Assembly: GCA_018823415.1 (NCBI GenBank)
Contig: JAHJIN010000295.1
Location: 44,165-108,164 of the forward strand
DNA: 64,000 nucleotides
Reading direction: 5' to 3'
DNA from: Chloroflexota bacterium
GTDB taxonomy: Bacteria > Chloroflexota > JAHJIN01
This document shows, in pieces, positions 1 through 8,689 of the stretch (its first letter is position 1; each line of letters opens with the position of its first letter). The notes beneath the pieces are model-generated. The model was not told the DNA's origin. It was given only the letters and a program-made list of their open reading frames with translations, and searched no databases. The translations under genes were made by a program, and so were the position numbers.

Positions 1-362
1 TCGTCCGGCACTTGTTCGTCACCGCAGGGAGCCATCCACGGGCCGGGGTGGCACATGTGATGGTGCCCATGATGATGTCCATGATGGTGCCCCCTGAACC
101 CATGCCAGAGCCAGGGTCCGAACATAGGCGGTCCAAAAAAGCGTCGCCCGGACCGGCCGTGGAAACGCTGCCGGAACCACTGCTTGACCTCGTCAGGCAC
201 CGGTTCATCTGACTCCGTGTCGCAGCCGCACTGACCCAGGAACATCCACGGCCCCGGCCCCGCGCAGGCGTGCGCCTCCTTGATATGCTGCTCTAGATAT
301 TCGCGAACCTCTTCTGGCATGTCTTCCATCATGCCCTTACACCACGCTTCTCGATTATGCAT
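1..362 (-). CDS. His/Cys-rich hypothetical protein, 3' end outside window
   Basis: Reading the minus strand from ATG at 362, the frame stays open for 120 codons and leaves the window at base 1, so the C-terminus is missing. A good Shine-Dalgarno (GGAGGTG) lies a few bases before the ATG. The N-terminal part (MHNREAWCKGMMEDMPEEV) is acidic and Met-rich. The middle has CGCD, and residues about 85-105 are dominated by His triplets (HHHGHHHGHHH) followed by MCHPGPW. A GPW motif recurs three times (near residues 36, 82 and 107). The composition suggests binding of transition metal ions such as nickel, zinc or copper, but no family was recognised. It is co-directional with the downstream-numbered operon but separated from it by a terminator at 476-504, so it is probably a separate unit. 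Confidence 0.6.
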   Translation of the reverse strand, partial: MHNREAWCKGMMEDMPEEVREYLEQHIKEAHACAGPGPWMFLGQCGCDTESDEPVPDEVKQWFRQRFHGRSGRRFFGPPMFGPWLWHGFRGHHHGHHHGHHHMCHPGPWMAPCGDEQVPD

Positions 363-475
363 CTCTGCACCTCCGTCTGGTAATTCGAGGGCTGTCCCCT
401 CGTTCGATGTCTATTATGCCACCAGATTGTGAAGGAATTATGAGCAACTGTGGGAGATGTGGTGAAGGTTTTAAC

Positions 476-504
476 GAAAACAGGCGACCCGGGTGGGTCG
501 CCTG
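476..504 (-). terminator. Rho-independent terminator after the ChbG-like gene
   Basis: On the minus strand a perfect 10-bp stem (481-490 paired with 495-504, GC-rich, 4-nt loop) is followed by TTTTC. It sits about 20 bases after the stop of the gene at 527-1378 and ends the minus-strand operon. Confidence 0.75.
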
Positions 505-526
505 CAGCCGGCTGACGGATGACTCG

Positions 527-1378
527 TTATGCCAGCACGCCAAAATTCACCAGGTCGATACCCTGGAGACGAACAGTCTCACGAACCTCGTCGGCGACCA
601 AGATGGTCATTTCCACCATGCGCTCGTCCACATAGCCGCTGCTGTCCAGCAACTCGTTGTCAGGAAAGGCGGGATGAGTCATGAGCTCGGTCAGGCCGTC
701 CCCCACAGAGTCCAGGATGCGCTTGAGGTTGGTGGCACTGAGGGCCGACCGGCCAAAGAACTCGCTGATGAACCGGTCCGGATAGCGCAGTTTGCGTTCC
801 CGGGCCAATGCGACATCTTGCTGGATGATCGCCAGCATATCCATTGCGGTTACGCCGTATTGCTCGGCCATGTCAATGACCTGCGAATCGCGCTCCTGAA
901 CGGTCACGGGCAGCGGCATGCGAATGGGCAAGCCCTGCGCCTGGGCCACGTCGCAATAGACCCGGAAATACAGTGGATCGAGATATAGGAAATGGTGGCA
1001 GTCCAGATGCGTGGGTTGGCGGTCAGATTGCCGGAACCGGGCGATCTGGGCCTCAAACTCGAGGCGCAACTCGCCCAGATCAATGCGCGCACGATCCTCG
1101 CGCAGCACCGACTGGCTCCAGAACTGGCCCTGTTCGTCTACCAGCGAAGGCACCTGGTCCACAGGCGACACGGGCCGGCCCAGGGTAAAGACCAGATGAA
1201 CGCCCACTCCCAGGTTAGGGTTCTGATTCGCCATCTCCAGCGCCAGGTCGACCCAGGCCATGTTCATCATCAGCGTGGTGCTGGTGACGATGCCGGCCTG
1301 ATGGGCCAGGATAATACCTCGGGTCACGCCCCGGCTGCGCCCGTAATCGTCCGCGTTCACAATCAATCGTTTTGCCAC
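527..1378 (-). CDS. ChbG/HpnK (YdjC-like) carbohydrate deacetylase
   Basis: Protein of 283 aa starting with GTG at 1378, preceded by GAGGAG at proper distance. The N-terminus (RLIVNADDYGRS) carries the paired Asp metal motif of the YdjC/ChbG/HpnK family. GVHLVF near residue 58 and HLDCHHF near residue 123 supply the metal-binding and catalytic histidines. Family members remove N-acetyl groups from chito-oligosaccharides or from hopanoid/glycolipid sugars in the cytoplasm; the substrate here is unknown. It is the last gene of a minus-strand run with an EamA transporter and an M55 peptidase, which would fit uptake and turnover of cell-wall material. The length is normal for the family. Confidence 0.85.
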   Translation of the reverse strand: MAKRLIVNADDYGRSRGVTRGIILAHQAGIVTSTTLMMNMAWVDLALEMANQNPNLGVGVHLVFTLGRPVSPVDQVPSLVDEQGQFWSQSVLREDRARIDLGELRLEFEAQIARFRQSDRQPTHLDCHHFLYLDPLYFRVYCDVAQAQGLPIRMPLPVTVQERDSQVIDMAEQYGVTAMDMLAIIQQDVALARERKLRYPDRFISEFFGRSALSATNLKRILDSVGDGLTELMTHPAFPDNELLDSSGYVDERMVEMTILVADEVRETVRLQGIDLVNFGVLA

Positions 1379-1393
1379 AGGTCAATCTCCTCT

Positions 1394-2290
1394 CTAGCCC
1401 AGGCTCGACTGCTGGCGCATTCGAGCCCGCTCCTCTTGCAATGAAAGATAGATGCCTACCAGGATCAGCGCCCCGCCGGCCAGCGTAGCCAGGGGCGGCA
1501 CCTCGCCCAACAAGACCAGGGATAGCACGGTCGAGCCCACGGGTTCGCCCAGGGTGGCCACGGTGACAAAGGCCGGCGACAGGTGCCGCAGCGACCAGTT
1601 GATGGACGAATGCCCCACAAGCTGGGGGCCCAACGCCAGCAACAGACACATGAACAAGGTCTGCGTGCTATAGCCGACCAGGGGCACGCCGGCCAACAAG
1701 GCAAACAGCACCAGGAACACAGCCGCCGAGGTATAGACCGGCGTCACGTAGGCCAGCAGGCTCAGGCGGCGCTGCAAATCGCGCCCCAGGAGAAAATACC
1801 CCAGGACCGCCCAGGCGCCCCCCAGGGCCAGCGCATCTCCCAGCAGCGCCGCGCTGCCCAGGGACAGGTCACCCAGCCCAATGAGCATCCCCCCGGCCAC
1901 CGAGACGCCAATGCCCACCGCCATGCGCCGGCCTACCCGCGCCCCCAGCAGGGGAGAGACCAGCCCCATCCACAAGGGGTTGGTGGACACCAGCACCACA
2001 CTGCTGGCGACGGTGGTGTATTCCAGCGAAGAGATCCACAGGGCAAAATGGCAGGCCAGAAAGAACCCGCTGAGCACGGCCAGGGCCAGGTCGCGGCGAC
2101 TCACGGCCCGCAATTCGCCCCGGGCACGCCAGCCGGCGATGGGCAGCAAAATGACTGCCGAGAAACCCAGACGGTACGCGGCAATGGCCAGGGCCGGAGC
2201 CTGAGCCCAGCGGATCAACACGGCCGCAAAAGACGCGGCCCCCACGCCAATGACCAGAGCCAGGTAGGGGTTGATCCGTGGACGTATCAC
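1394..2290 (-). CDS. EamA/DMT-family transporter
   Basis: Protein of 298 aa with about ten hydrophobic segments arranged as two EamA repeats, the typical drug/metabolite transporter size. The first repeat begins LALVIGVGAASFAAVLIRWAQ; the second begins near residue 155 after a glycine-rich break. The start is probably GTG at 2290. The gene ends 15 bases before the ChbG-like gene and follows the M55 peptidase by 11 bases, indicating cotranscription. The substrate cannot be told from sequence; exporters of amino acids and nucleotide precursors belong here. Confidence 0.85.
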   Translation of the reverse strand: MIRPRINPYLALVIGVGAASFAAVLIRWAQAPALAIAAYRLGFSAVILLPIAGWRARGELRAVSRRDLALAVLSGFFLACHFALWISSLEYTTVASSVVLVSTNPLWMGLVSPLLGARVGRRMAVGIGVSVAGGMLIGLGDLSLGSAALLGDALALGGAWAVLGYFLLGRDLQRRLSLLAYVTPVYTSAAVFLVLFALLAGVPLVGYSTQTLFMCLLLALGPQLVGHSSINWSLRHLSPAFVTVATLGEPVGSTVLSLVLLGEVPPLATLAGGALILVGIYLSLQEERARMRQQSSLG

Positions 2291-2301
2291 GTACCGTGAA
2301 C

Positions 2302-3117
2302 CTACGCACTCCAGGCCAGGCGCAGCATCGCCAGCAGGGCCTGGTAGGCAATGGGCATATCCGGCGCGGTGAATTCCACCCGCCGGGGATTGGACCGGCG
2401 ACTACCGGGCAAAAAGGCTGCCACATCGGCGTGGGTGGTCTTGATGAAATCCACCGTCACCGTGACCGGTGGGCGAACCACAAACGGGTGCACCGCCGAT
2501 GACGTGGCGCGCTCGGCGGCTTCGCGGATGGCGCGGTGGGCCTGAACCGGCGGCAAGTTGCGCGCGGCCTGGCGCCCATAGCTACGTTTTACGGCCACTG
2601 CCTCCAGGTTGTCGCCCAGCAGTTCGCGCGCTTCTTTGCACACGGCCAGGTCGCCGGTGACCAGGGCCACCGGCACGCCGGAATGTCCGGCCAGAGCCGC
2701 GTTAAGGCCGGTTTCGCCCAGGGGCCGGCCATTGAGCGCCACCTGCCACACGCAGCCGCTGTTGTACGTATGCTCCAGAACGGCCGCTTGCGTGCCGGCC
2801 TGGGCGTGATAGCCCACGAAAAAAGCCCGGTCCACGCCCTCGTCAATGCCCTGCATCATGCTCAGGGGTTTGGGACTGCCGCTGATGAGGTGCGCGCGCT
2901 CGTGCAGGTGCTCGATGAGGAGGTTGCCCATGTTGCCGTGACTGTCGTTGACCAGCACCTCGGTGGCGCCCCCGGCCAGCGCGCCGGCGACAGCGGCATT
3001 CACCTCGTCGGTCATGAGCTGACGTGCCCGCTCGTACTCTTTGTGCTGGCTGTTGGTCTGATCCGGGCTCACGATGCCCGAGATGCCTTCCATGTCGGCC
3101 GAGATATAGATCTTCAA
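2302..3117 (-). CDS. M55-family D-aminopeptidase (DppA-like)
   Basis: Protein of 271 aa with a TTG start at 3117 supported by AGGAGGT upstream. The M55 zinc-peptidase hallmarks are present: DMEGISG near residue 8, NDSHGNM near residue 58 and GYHAQAG near residue 102. DppA enzymes form decameric self-compartmentalised aminopeptidases that cleave D-amino-acid-containing dipeptides, probably from peptidoglycan. The length matches the family (about 270 aa). It lies between an SDR gene upstream and an EamA transporter downstream, all with short gaps, so a peptidoglycan-recycling or scavenging operon is plausible but not proven. Confidence 0.88.
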   Translation of the reverse strand: MKIYISADMEGISGIVSPDQTNSQHKEYERARQLMTDEVNAAVAGALAGGATEVLVNDSHGNMGNLLIEHLHERAHLISGSPKPLSMMQGIDEGVDRAFFVGYHAQAGTQAAVLEHTYNSGCVWQVALNGRPLGETGLNAALAGHSGVPVALVTGDLAVCKEARELLGDNLEAVAVKRSYGRQAARNLPPVQAHRAIREAAERATSSAVHPFVVRPPVTVTVDFIKTTHADVAAFLPGSRRSNPRRVEFTAPDMPIAYQALLAMLRLAWSA

Positions 3118-3131
3118 GACCGGACCTCCTA

Positions 3132-3893
3132 TTACACGTTGAACAGGCCCAGGCCACCGGCCACCGGGATGGCCGCACCGGTGATATAGCGCGCGGCCGA
3201 TGAGGCCAGGAACGCGACCAGAGCCGCCACGTCTTGCGGTTCACCGGCGCAGCCCAATGGCACGCGAGCCACCATGCGCTCCCGCAGATCATCCGAGAGC
3301 CGGCAATAAGACGCGGTGCTGATCAGGCCCATCAACACGGTGTTGGCCGTGATGCCGTGCGGCGCACCCTCCAGAGCCAGGCTGCGCGTCAGAGCCACCA
3401 ACGCGGCCTGGGCGGCAACCAGGGCTGACTGCTCGGCGCTCCCCACATCGGCCAGGATGGACGATGTGGTTATGACGCGGCCCCAGCCCTTTTCCTTGAA
3501 AATGGGCCACACCGCCTGGATGATGTGGTATGCGCCCGTGAGACTGCCACGCACGTCGCGGTCCCACTGGGCCGCGTCCTGGTGCTCCAACAACGCCCGG
3601 TGCTCGGACTGGGGCGCCGTATAGATCAAGATATCCGGCGTGCGATCCATCAGCTCTTCTGGAATCTGGGCCATCATGGCCACCACCTGATCCGGGTCTG
3701 CCAGGTCTACCTGGAGCGCCACGGTAAACCGGCGAAAGGCGCGCACCTTTTCGGCCGTGATCTGGGCGCCCAGCATCTTGGCATCGGCAATGACCAGGTC
3801 AGCGCCGGCCTCGGCCAGGGCCAGGCACACGGCCCGGCCAATGTCGCTGGCCCCACCCGTGACCAGGGCCAGTTTGCCCTGCAATGAGTACAT
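3132..3893 (-). CDS. SDR-family protein lacking the Tyr-Lys catalytic pair
   Basis: Protein of 253 aa with the short-chain dehydrogenase/reductase fold. The nucleotide-binding motif TGGASDIG is near residue 13, a cofactor-selecting Asp follows at VIADA near residue 36, and the typical C-terminus GAAIPVAGG is present. The active-site segment reads SSIL...SALVAAQAAL: serine is present, but the usual YxxxK is replaced by LxxxQ. Canonical oxidoreductase chemistry is therefore doubtful; it may bind cofactor without classical catalysis or act as a structural or regulatory homologue. It is 14 bases upstream of the M55 peptidase gene in the same direction. Confidence 0.8.
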   Translation of the reverse strand: MYSLQGKLALVTGGASDIGRAVCLALAEAGADLVIADAKMLGAQITAEKVRAFRRFTVALQVDLADPDQVVAMMAQIPEELMDRTPDILIYTAPQSEHRALLEHQDAAQWDRDVRGSLTGAYHIIQAVWPIFKEKGWGRVITTSSILADVGSAEQSALVAAQAALVALTRSLALEGAPHGITANTVLMGLISTASYCRLSDDLRERMVARVPLGCAGEPQDVAALVAFLASSAARYITGAAIPVAGGLGLFNV

Positions 3894-3943
3894 GGTCCCC
3901 CCTAACCTTGATAAACCAGAGCCAACCAGGATGACGCTTGGGG

Positions 3944-3970
3944 AAATTCTTGCTCAGTGCACAAGAATTT
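3944..3970. repeat. Inverted repeat between V4R gene and SDR gene
   Basis: A perfect 9-bp inverted repeat (AAATTCTTG at 3944-3952, CAAGAATTT at 3962-3970, 9-nt loop) lies between the stop of the V4R gene and the start of the SDR gene. It is AT-rich compared with its surroundings. It could be an operator or a weak transcript-end hairpin. Confidence 0.45.
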
Positions 3971-3986
3971 CACTGGTTAGGCGCTG

Positions 3987-4601
3987 TCAGCCTCGTGGCT
4001 CTTTGCCGATGCGCCAGGTGCAGGTCGACGCGCCGGCCGCGCGGCAGTCGGTCTCGACCACGTCAAAGTCCTGACCGCTGGCCCACTTGAGGGCCTGCTG
4101 GAGCGCGCCGGTGGTGGTGTGACACATGGGCTTGTCGGTCGTGCGGCCGTGGCACGTGCCGCATTCGTCCTTGATAATGAGCCAGGCATCGCCGGCGTCA
4201 TCCAGGTGGCAAGGCTCGTGGAGAGTGTCTGTCATGCCCTTGGCAAAACTGCCCAGCGTGGTCTTGACCTTGAGGTTCATGGGCAGCAGCTTGAGGGCCA
4301 CGCCGGCCAGTCCCAGGATAGCGGGCTGTTCCTGGATGGTATAGTCGAATGAGGCCCGGCCAATGCGCAGCATAAAGGCCTTAGCCCCACGCGGCCCATA
4401 AAAATCCTCGATGGCCTTGACCACGGCCGCATAGTCCGAAATGGGCACCTCGTCGTTCATATTGTCCGGCGGATAGTTGCCGACAAAGCGCTGCAGGCCC
4501 GCCGCGTTGAGCATGGCGCTGGTGCCTTTATCGCCCATGACCTCTTCTACGGCCAGGAGCAGGGTCCGCAAAGCCGCATTGGGTAACATTACCTCTGCCA
4601 T
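3987..4601 (-). CDS. V4R (4-vinyl reductase) domain protein
   Basis: Protein of 204 aa starting at ATG 4601, supported by GGAGGT seven bases upstream; the open frame extends farther but runs into the preceding gene. The C-terminal half matches the V4R domain: CGTCHGRTTDKPMCH, then ALQQALKW, then DCRAAGASTCTWRIG. V4R domains bind small molecules or metal/cofactor ligands in regulators and in bacteriochlorophyll 8-vinyl-reductase-related proteins. The N-terminal about 60 residues (VEEVMGDKG..AGLQRFVGNYP) resemble other stand-alone V4R proteins. Five cysteines and several histidines in the last 70 residues suggest metal binding. The gene is 17 bases after the PHP gene and is likely cotranscribed with it. 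Confidence 0.8.
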   Translation of the reverse strand: MAEVMLPNAALRTLLLAVEEVMGDKGTSAMLNAAGLQRFVGNYPPDNMNDEVPISDYAAVVKAIEDFYGPRGAKAFMLRIGRASFDYTIQEQPAILGLAGVALKLLPMNLKVKTTLGSFAKGMTDTLHEPCHLDDAGDAWLIIKDECGTCHGRTTDKPMCHTTTGALQQALKWASGQDFDVVETDCRAAGASTCTWRIGKEPRG

Positions 4602-4618
4602 TCTAGTACCTCCATTTC

Positions 4619-6040
4619 TCATGTCTCGCAGGTTTCTAGTCTCACGTACACCGGGTTGGTGAGCGCCTCGACCATCAGGGCCGCCGGTTCCTCGTCCAGC
4701 GGAATCTCGGGCGGCTCGATGACCTCGACACGATAGTAATTGTCCTGGGTACACACCACGTCAACAGACCACGTAAAGGCCGGCGCGTCGATGTCCAGCT
4801 CGGCGGCGAGACCCTGGGCGCATACCAGACGCAGGATGCGACCGGCCGCGCCGGTCACCTGGCCGGCCAGGTGAATCGTCTCACCGGGGGGCGCGGGCAC
4901 CTCGTCGCCCATCATGAATTCGCGCCCGTCGCCGGTGCGAGCCGTAAAAGTGACCATCACGCCGGCCGGGTCGGCGTTCACGAACACGTGACCACGCCGA
5001 ATGCCCTCCAAAATCGCTTCCTGGGTATGCGAGTCAGCCCACACCCACGTGGTAGGATTGCCCAGCTCGTGCGGGTAGATACGCTCTGGCGTGCGCACCC
5101 GGTGGATGTCGCTGCCGCCCACGGCCGCCACCCGCTCGCCCTGACGCAGCAGCTCGTCCCACCAGGCCAACGCCTGATAATTGCTCACCCACCAGAGCGA
5201 CTGCCACACCTCCACGCAGTCAAAGCCACGCACGGCTTTCCAATCCCAGTTTGGGCCCTCGTCTTTGGGGTGATTGATCGAGATCAGGCCACCCCGGCGA
5301 TGCACCTCGGCGATGAGGGCCGCGGCGTCGGCTGGGGTTTGCAGGCGAAAGTCGAGCCAGCGGTCCAGGCCCCACACGTTGGCGTGCCCATAGTACGTGG
5401 TGATCTCTTCACCGGGGATGATCAGCACATCGGCCAAGCCCGCGGCGGCCAGATGGGGCACGTGCGACACGGTATTGTGATCAGTGAGGGCGAGAAAATC
5501 CAATCCCCGGGCCTGGGCCGCGGCCGCCAGTTCGGGGATGGTGTTTTCACCGTCGCTGTGAATCGAATGCAGGTGCAGGTCGCCGGCGTACCAGCGGGGT
5601 TGGGGCCGGGCAGTGGCCGGCTCGACGCGCGGGCGCGCATCGGACTGGGTGCTCGCCCGGTCTGGTCCGGTGTATACCCGTACCGTCACCTGGAACGTGC
5701 TGGTAGGCCGGGTCATCTTTTGCAGCCCCAGCACCACGTGCCACTGGCCGGCGTGCAGCGGGCCGGGCACATAGCCCGGCGTGGCGTGGTCTTGGGCCAC
5801 GACAAACTCGCGCCGAAAGGCCCCGCTCCAGCCACGAAAATCGCCGGTCAGGAAATCAATGCCGCCGGCAATGCCGCCGGGGCCAAATAGCCCAATATCC
5901 AGCACGGCATCGTCGCCCTGGTGCTCGTACTCGTACGAGACCTCCAGACGCGTCGTGCCAGGCGGCACCTGAAAGGGGAAATAGCCATATTCGCGCGCAC
6001 TGGCCGGGGTGAGGGTGCCCCGAAAGATCGTTTCGAGCAC
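4619..6040 (-). CDS. CehA/McbA-like PHP-domain metallohydrolase
   Basis: Protein of about 473 aa. I prefer GTG at 6040 (VLETIFRGTLTPA) because GGAGAG is five bases upstream; a TTG at 6061 is possible. The N-terminal about 170 residues are a beta-rich, visceral-type domain (FPFQVPPGTTRLEVSYEY). The PHP domain follows with DLHLHSIHSDG near residue 185, LTDHNTVSH near 217, EEITTYYGHANVWG near 245, SINHPKDEG near 292 and GGSDIHR near 340, the metal-binding residues of the CehA/McbA branch. Such enzymes hydrolyse esters, phosphoesters or carbamates. The C-terminus is a further beta-rich domain. A strong promoter is at 6079-6107. Confidence 0.85.
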   Translation of the reverse strand: MLETIFRGTLTPASAREYGYFPFQVPPGTTRLEVSYEYEHQGDDAVLDIGLFGPGGIAGGIDFLTGDFRGWSGAFRREFVVAQDHATPGYVPGPLHAGQWHVVLGLQKMTRPTSTFQVTVRVYTGPDRASTQSDARPRVEPATARPQPRWYAGDLHLHSIHSDGENTIPELAAAAQARGLDFLALTDHNTVSHVPHLAAAGLADVLIIPGEEITTYYGHANVWGLDRWLDFRLQTPADAAALIAEVHRRGGLISINHPKDEGPNWDWKAVRGFDCVEVWQSLWWVSNYQALAWWDELLRQGERVAAVGGSDIHRVRTPERIYPHELGNPTTWVWADSHTQEAILEGIRRGHVFVNADPAGVMVTFTARTGDGREFMMGDEVPAPPGETIHLAGQVTGAAGRILRLVCAQGLAAELDIDAPAFTWSVDVVCTQDNYYRVEVIEPPEIPLDEEPAALMVEALTNPVYVRLETCET

Positions 6041-6078
6041 GGGTACTCTCCGGGGTAACAAATCACAAGACCGGTATC

Positions 6079-6107
6079 ATTGTACTATTCAGGACGCGTT
6101 CTGTCAA
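6079..6107 (-). promoter_or_regulatory. Sigma-70-type promoter for the PHP gene
   Basis: On the minus strand TTGACA (6107-6102), exactly 17 nt, then TACAAT (6084-6079). This is near-consensus and lies about 40-70 bases before the chosen start at 6040. Confidence 0.75.
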
Positions 6108-6127
6108 ACCCTGGTTGGCCGGTATAG

Positions 6128-6153
6128 AAAAAGGCCGGCGAACAGCGCCGGCC
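6128..6153 (-). terminator. Rho-independent terminator after the MBL-fold gene
   Basis: On the minus strand an 8-bp GC stem (6146-6153 with 6133-6140, loop of 5) is followed by TTTTT. It lies 20 bases beyond the stop of the gene at 6174-7088 and just before the next promoter. Confidence 0.75.
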
Positions 6154-6173
6154 CGAAACAGGCAAACAAGACA

Positions 6174-7088
6174 TCAAAGCACGATCTCGAGGCCCTCGTA
6201 CGCGGCAATGGTATTGGCAAAGATGCCCTGGGCCTGACGCTCCATCTCGGCCAACTGGTCGTCGCTGTGACGCGGATCGTGGTGAAAGAGAGCTAGTTGG
6301 CCCACACCGGCCCGCTTGGCGACATTGGCCGCCATCTGGGGAGTGCTGTGCCCATAGCCTTGCTTGGGAGCCCGGCCGGTGGTATATTCCTCTTCAGTAT
6401 ATTGCGCGTCGTGGATCAGCAAGTCAGTGCCCTGGGCAAACTCGATGAGGCGCTCGTCATGCCCCACATAGCCTTCGGTATCGCTGGCAAACACCATGCT
6501 GCGCCCCTGCCAGGAGATGCGATAGATGAGAATGCCCACCTTGGGATGGGCATAGCCCTTATACAGGCGAATCTCGACCTGGTCGGGGCTGCCGATGTGA
6601 TTCTGGCGATAGACGTTGCGCACCCCCGGCTCTGGGACGCCCGGGCGCAAGATGATGACCTCGGTTTCTTCGATGTTGCGCATGATCTTGAGCGAGTTCA
6701 ACTCTTCCAGTTCGACCGGAAAGGCCGGGGGCAGCATGGCCCGGCTCAGGGCCTCGCTCAGGTCCTCGCGAAAGAGCTTGGGGCCAAACATGTACAGGGT
6801 GCTGGAACCCAAATAGGCCGGTCGAAAGAAGGGAAAGCCTTGCGTGTGGTCGTGGTGGGTGTGGCTAAAGAGGATGGTCGCGATGATGGGCTCGCCGGTT
6901 TCCTGGTGGCGGTGCATCAGCTCGTAGCCTAGGTGAATCAGGCCCGTGCCGGCGTCAATGATGATCAAATGGCCCCCGGCGCGTACCTCGACGCAGGTGG
7001 TGTTCCCACCATAACGCACGGTACGCGGGCCGGGGACCGGATAGCTGCCGCGCACACCCCAGAACTTGACTTGCAGATCGCCGCCCAT
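6174..7088 (-). CDS. MBL-fold metallohydrolase
   Basis: Protein of 304 aa with GGGAGG before ATG 7088. The metallo-beta-lactamase core begins VKFWGVRGSYPVPG with YGGNTTC near residue 28. The metal motif SHTHHDHTQG is near residue 76, an Asp-containing ASDTEGYVG near residue 203, and HDAQYTEEEY with GYGHST near residues 228-246. This pattern is seen in the phosphodiesterase-like MBL group (cyclic-nucleotide or lipid phosphodiesterases, often next to signalling genes). It has its own promoter and terminator, so it is a single-gene unit. The substrate is unknown. Confidence 0.85.
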   Translation of the reverse strand: MGGDLQVKFWGVRGSYPVPGPRTVRYGGNTTCVEVRAGGHLIIIDAGTGLIHLGYELMHRHQETGEPIIATILFSHTHHDHTQGFPFFRPAYLGSSTLYMFGPKLFREDLSEALSRAMLPPAFPVELEELNSLKIMRNIEETEVIILRPGVPEPGVRNVYRQNHIGSPDQVEIRLYKGYAHPKVGILIYRISWQGRSMVFASDTEGYVGHDERLIEFAQGTDLLIHDAQYTEEEYTTGRAPKQGYGHSTPQMAANVAKRAGVGQLALFHHDPRHSDDQLAEMERQAQGIFANTIAAYEGLEIVL

Positions 7089-7113
7089 TACCGCCTCCCG
7101 CTAATTCCACCCA

Positions 7114-7142
7114 ACTGTAACAGAAAACACCCGTTCTGTCAA
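7114..7142 (-). promoter_or_regulatory. Sigma-70-type promoter for the MBL gene
   Basis: On the minus strand TTGACA (7142-7137), 17 nt, TACAGT (7119-7114), about 25 bases upstream of ATG 7088. Confidence 0.65.
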
Positions 7143-7170
7143 GCGGGATTGGTTTTGCGCGGGCTGGCTG

Positions 7171-8619
7171 CTACGAGAGCAAGTCTTTGGCTTTGAGCAA
7201 GGGGCGCGGGTCCACCATATGCTTGTGCAACCCAATCTCTTTGAGACCCAGGCCATAGGCCAGGCCCATCAATTCCGTGAAATAGATGATGGGCAGGTTG
7301 TACTTTTCACCGGCCCGGGCTTCCATCTGCGTCTGGCGGCCATCCAGATTGGCCTGGCACAGCGGGCATGCAACCACGATGGCATCGGCTCCCACGTCTT
7401 TGGCATTCTGCAGGATCTTTTGGGACAGCTTGAGCATGATGTCCAGCTCGCTAAAGGCCAAGCTGACCCCACAGCACTCGGTCTTGTAGGACCAATCCAG
7501 CGACTCGGCGCCCAGCCGTTCCACCAGACGGTCCATGTTCATGGGATACTCGTAGTGGGGCGCGCCGGTGATGGCGGGGGGGCGGGTGATGACGCAGCCA
7601 TAGTAACACACCACCTTGAGTCCTTCCAATGGCTTGACCACCGGAGCCGCAATGGCGTCGTAGCCAATGTCTTCGGTGAACGTGTTGAGCAGGTGGTCTA
7701 CCTCGAGTTGCCCGGTATAGCGATAGCCGTCGAGTTCCTGGGCCACTTGGTCAGCCAGCTCGGAATCGTTCTGTACGTCGTGGATGGCGGACATGAACCG
7801 GATGTAGCAGCCCGTACAGGGCACAGTCATGCGCGTATAGCCCTGGGTTTCGGCCAGGGCCATGGAGCGCATGGGCATGACGGTGGCCATTTCGTGCGAG
7901 GTGGAATGGGCCGGCGTGGTGCCGCAGCACACCCAGCCCTTGGGCGCTTCGAGCTTTAATCCCATGTGCTTGGCCACAGCCATCGTCGACAGGCCATATT
8001 CGGCGGCGGTAGCTTCAAACGAGCACCCGGGAAAGATCGCCAGGGTGTTGGGATCGGTGATAGTTTCCTGGGCCGGCCCGATCTCTTTGGGCGTGTGGGC
8101 CGCGTGCGGCATGAGCTTGAGCTTGCCGGCCGCAAACATCTTGATGCCCAGCTTGGCGTCCCAGGGAAGTTGGGCCAGCTCGAGTTGGCCGGTGAGCGTC
8201 TGGCGGATTTTCAACTCGGCCATCAGCCCCAGTTCATACATGCGCCCAAAGATGCCAATGCCGCGCAGCGCTGCCTGGTTGAACATCAGCGGCAGGGTAG
8301 TGGGCGGCTTGATCTTGCGCTCCTGGGCGGCAATCTTGAGCACGTCCATGATACGCACGATCTCGATGTTCATGGGGCAGCGGGTGGCGCAGGCCTCGCA
8401 CGAGGCGCAGATCCAGATGGTCTTGCAATTGAGGACCTTGTCCCACTCGCCAAACTGGATCAGGCGCATGAGTTCGTTGGGCGGATAGTCCATCTCGTCG
8501 GCCACCGGGCAGCCGGCCGTGCACTTTTTGCACTGGTAGCACAGATAGGCGTTCTCGCCGCACTGCTCGCGCACGTATTCGGCCAGGTTGGTTTCCAACG
8601 CTACGGTTGTTTCAGCCAT
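7171..8619 (-). CDS. hdrCB: HdrC-HdrB fusion, heterodisulfide-reductase-like subunit
   Basis: Protein of 482 aa. Residues 1-110 are an HdrC-like dicluster ferredoxin domain with two motifs, CYQCKKCTAGCP and CASCEACATRCP, each binding a [4Fe-4S] cluster. Residues about 190-460 contain two CCG domains: the first with WVCCGTTP and VPCTGCYIR, the second with YYGCV, ECCGVSL and ACPLCQANL. In HdrB each CCG motif binds a noncubane [4Fe-4S] cluster where disulfide or another oxidant is reduced. The subunit would take electrons from HdrA. It is the last gene of the redox island, 70 bases after metF, which links it to methylene-THF reduction as in the MetFV-HdrABC-MvhD assembly of acetogens. The true substrate is not shown by sequence. 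Confidence 0.88.
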   Translation of the reverse strand: MAETTVALETNLAEYVREQCGENAYLCYQCKKCTAGCPVADEMDYPPNELMRLIQFGEWDKVLNCKTIWICASCEACATRCPMNIEIVRIMDVLKIAAQERKIKPPTTLPLMFNQAALRGIGIFGRMYELGLMAELKIRQTLTGQLELAQLPWDAKLGIKMFAAGKLKLMPHAAHTPKEIGPAQETITDPNTLAIFPGCSFEATAAEYGLSTMAVAKHMGLKLEAPKGWVCCGTTPAHSTSHEMATVMPMRSMALAETQGYTRMTVPCTGCYIRFMSAIHDVQNDSELADQVAQELDGYRYTGQLEVDHLLNTFTEDIGYDAIAAPVVKPLEGLKVVCYYGCVITRPPAITGAPHYEYPMNMDRLVERLGAESLDWSYKTECCGVSLAFSELDIMLKLSQKILQNAKDVGADAIVVACPLCQANLDGRQTQMEARAGEKYNLPIIYFTELMGLAYGLGLKEIGLHKHMVDPRPLLKAKDLLS

Positions 8620-8689
8620 GTGTCACTCCTATGATCCATGAATCGGCGCGAATGCACTCGAACGATTCAGCGTGATTCGCGGATGAATG

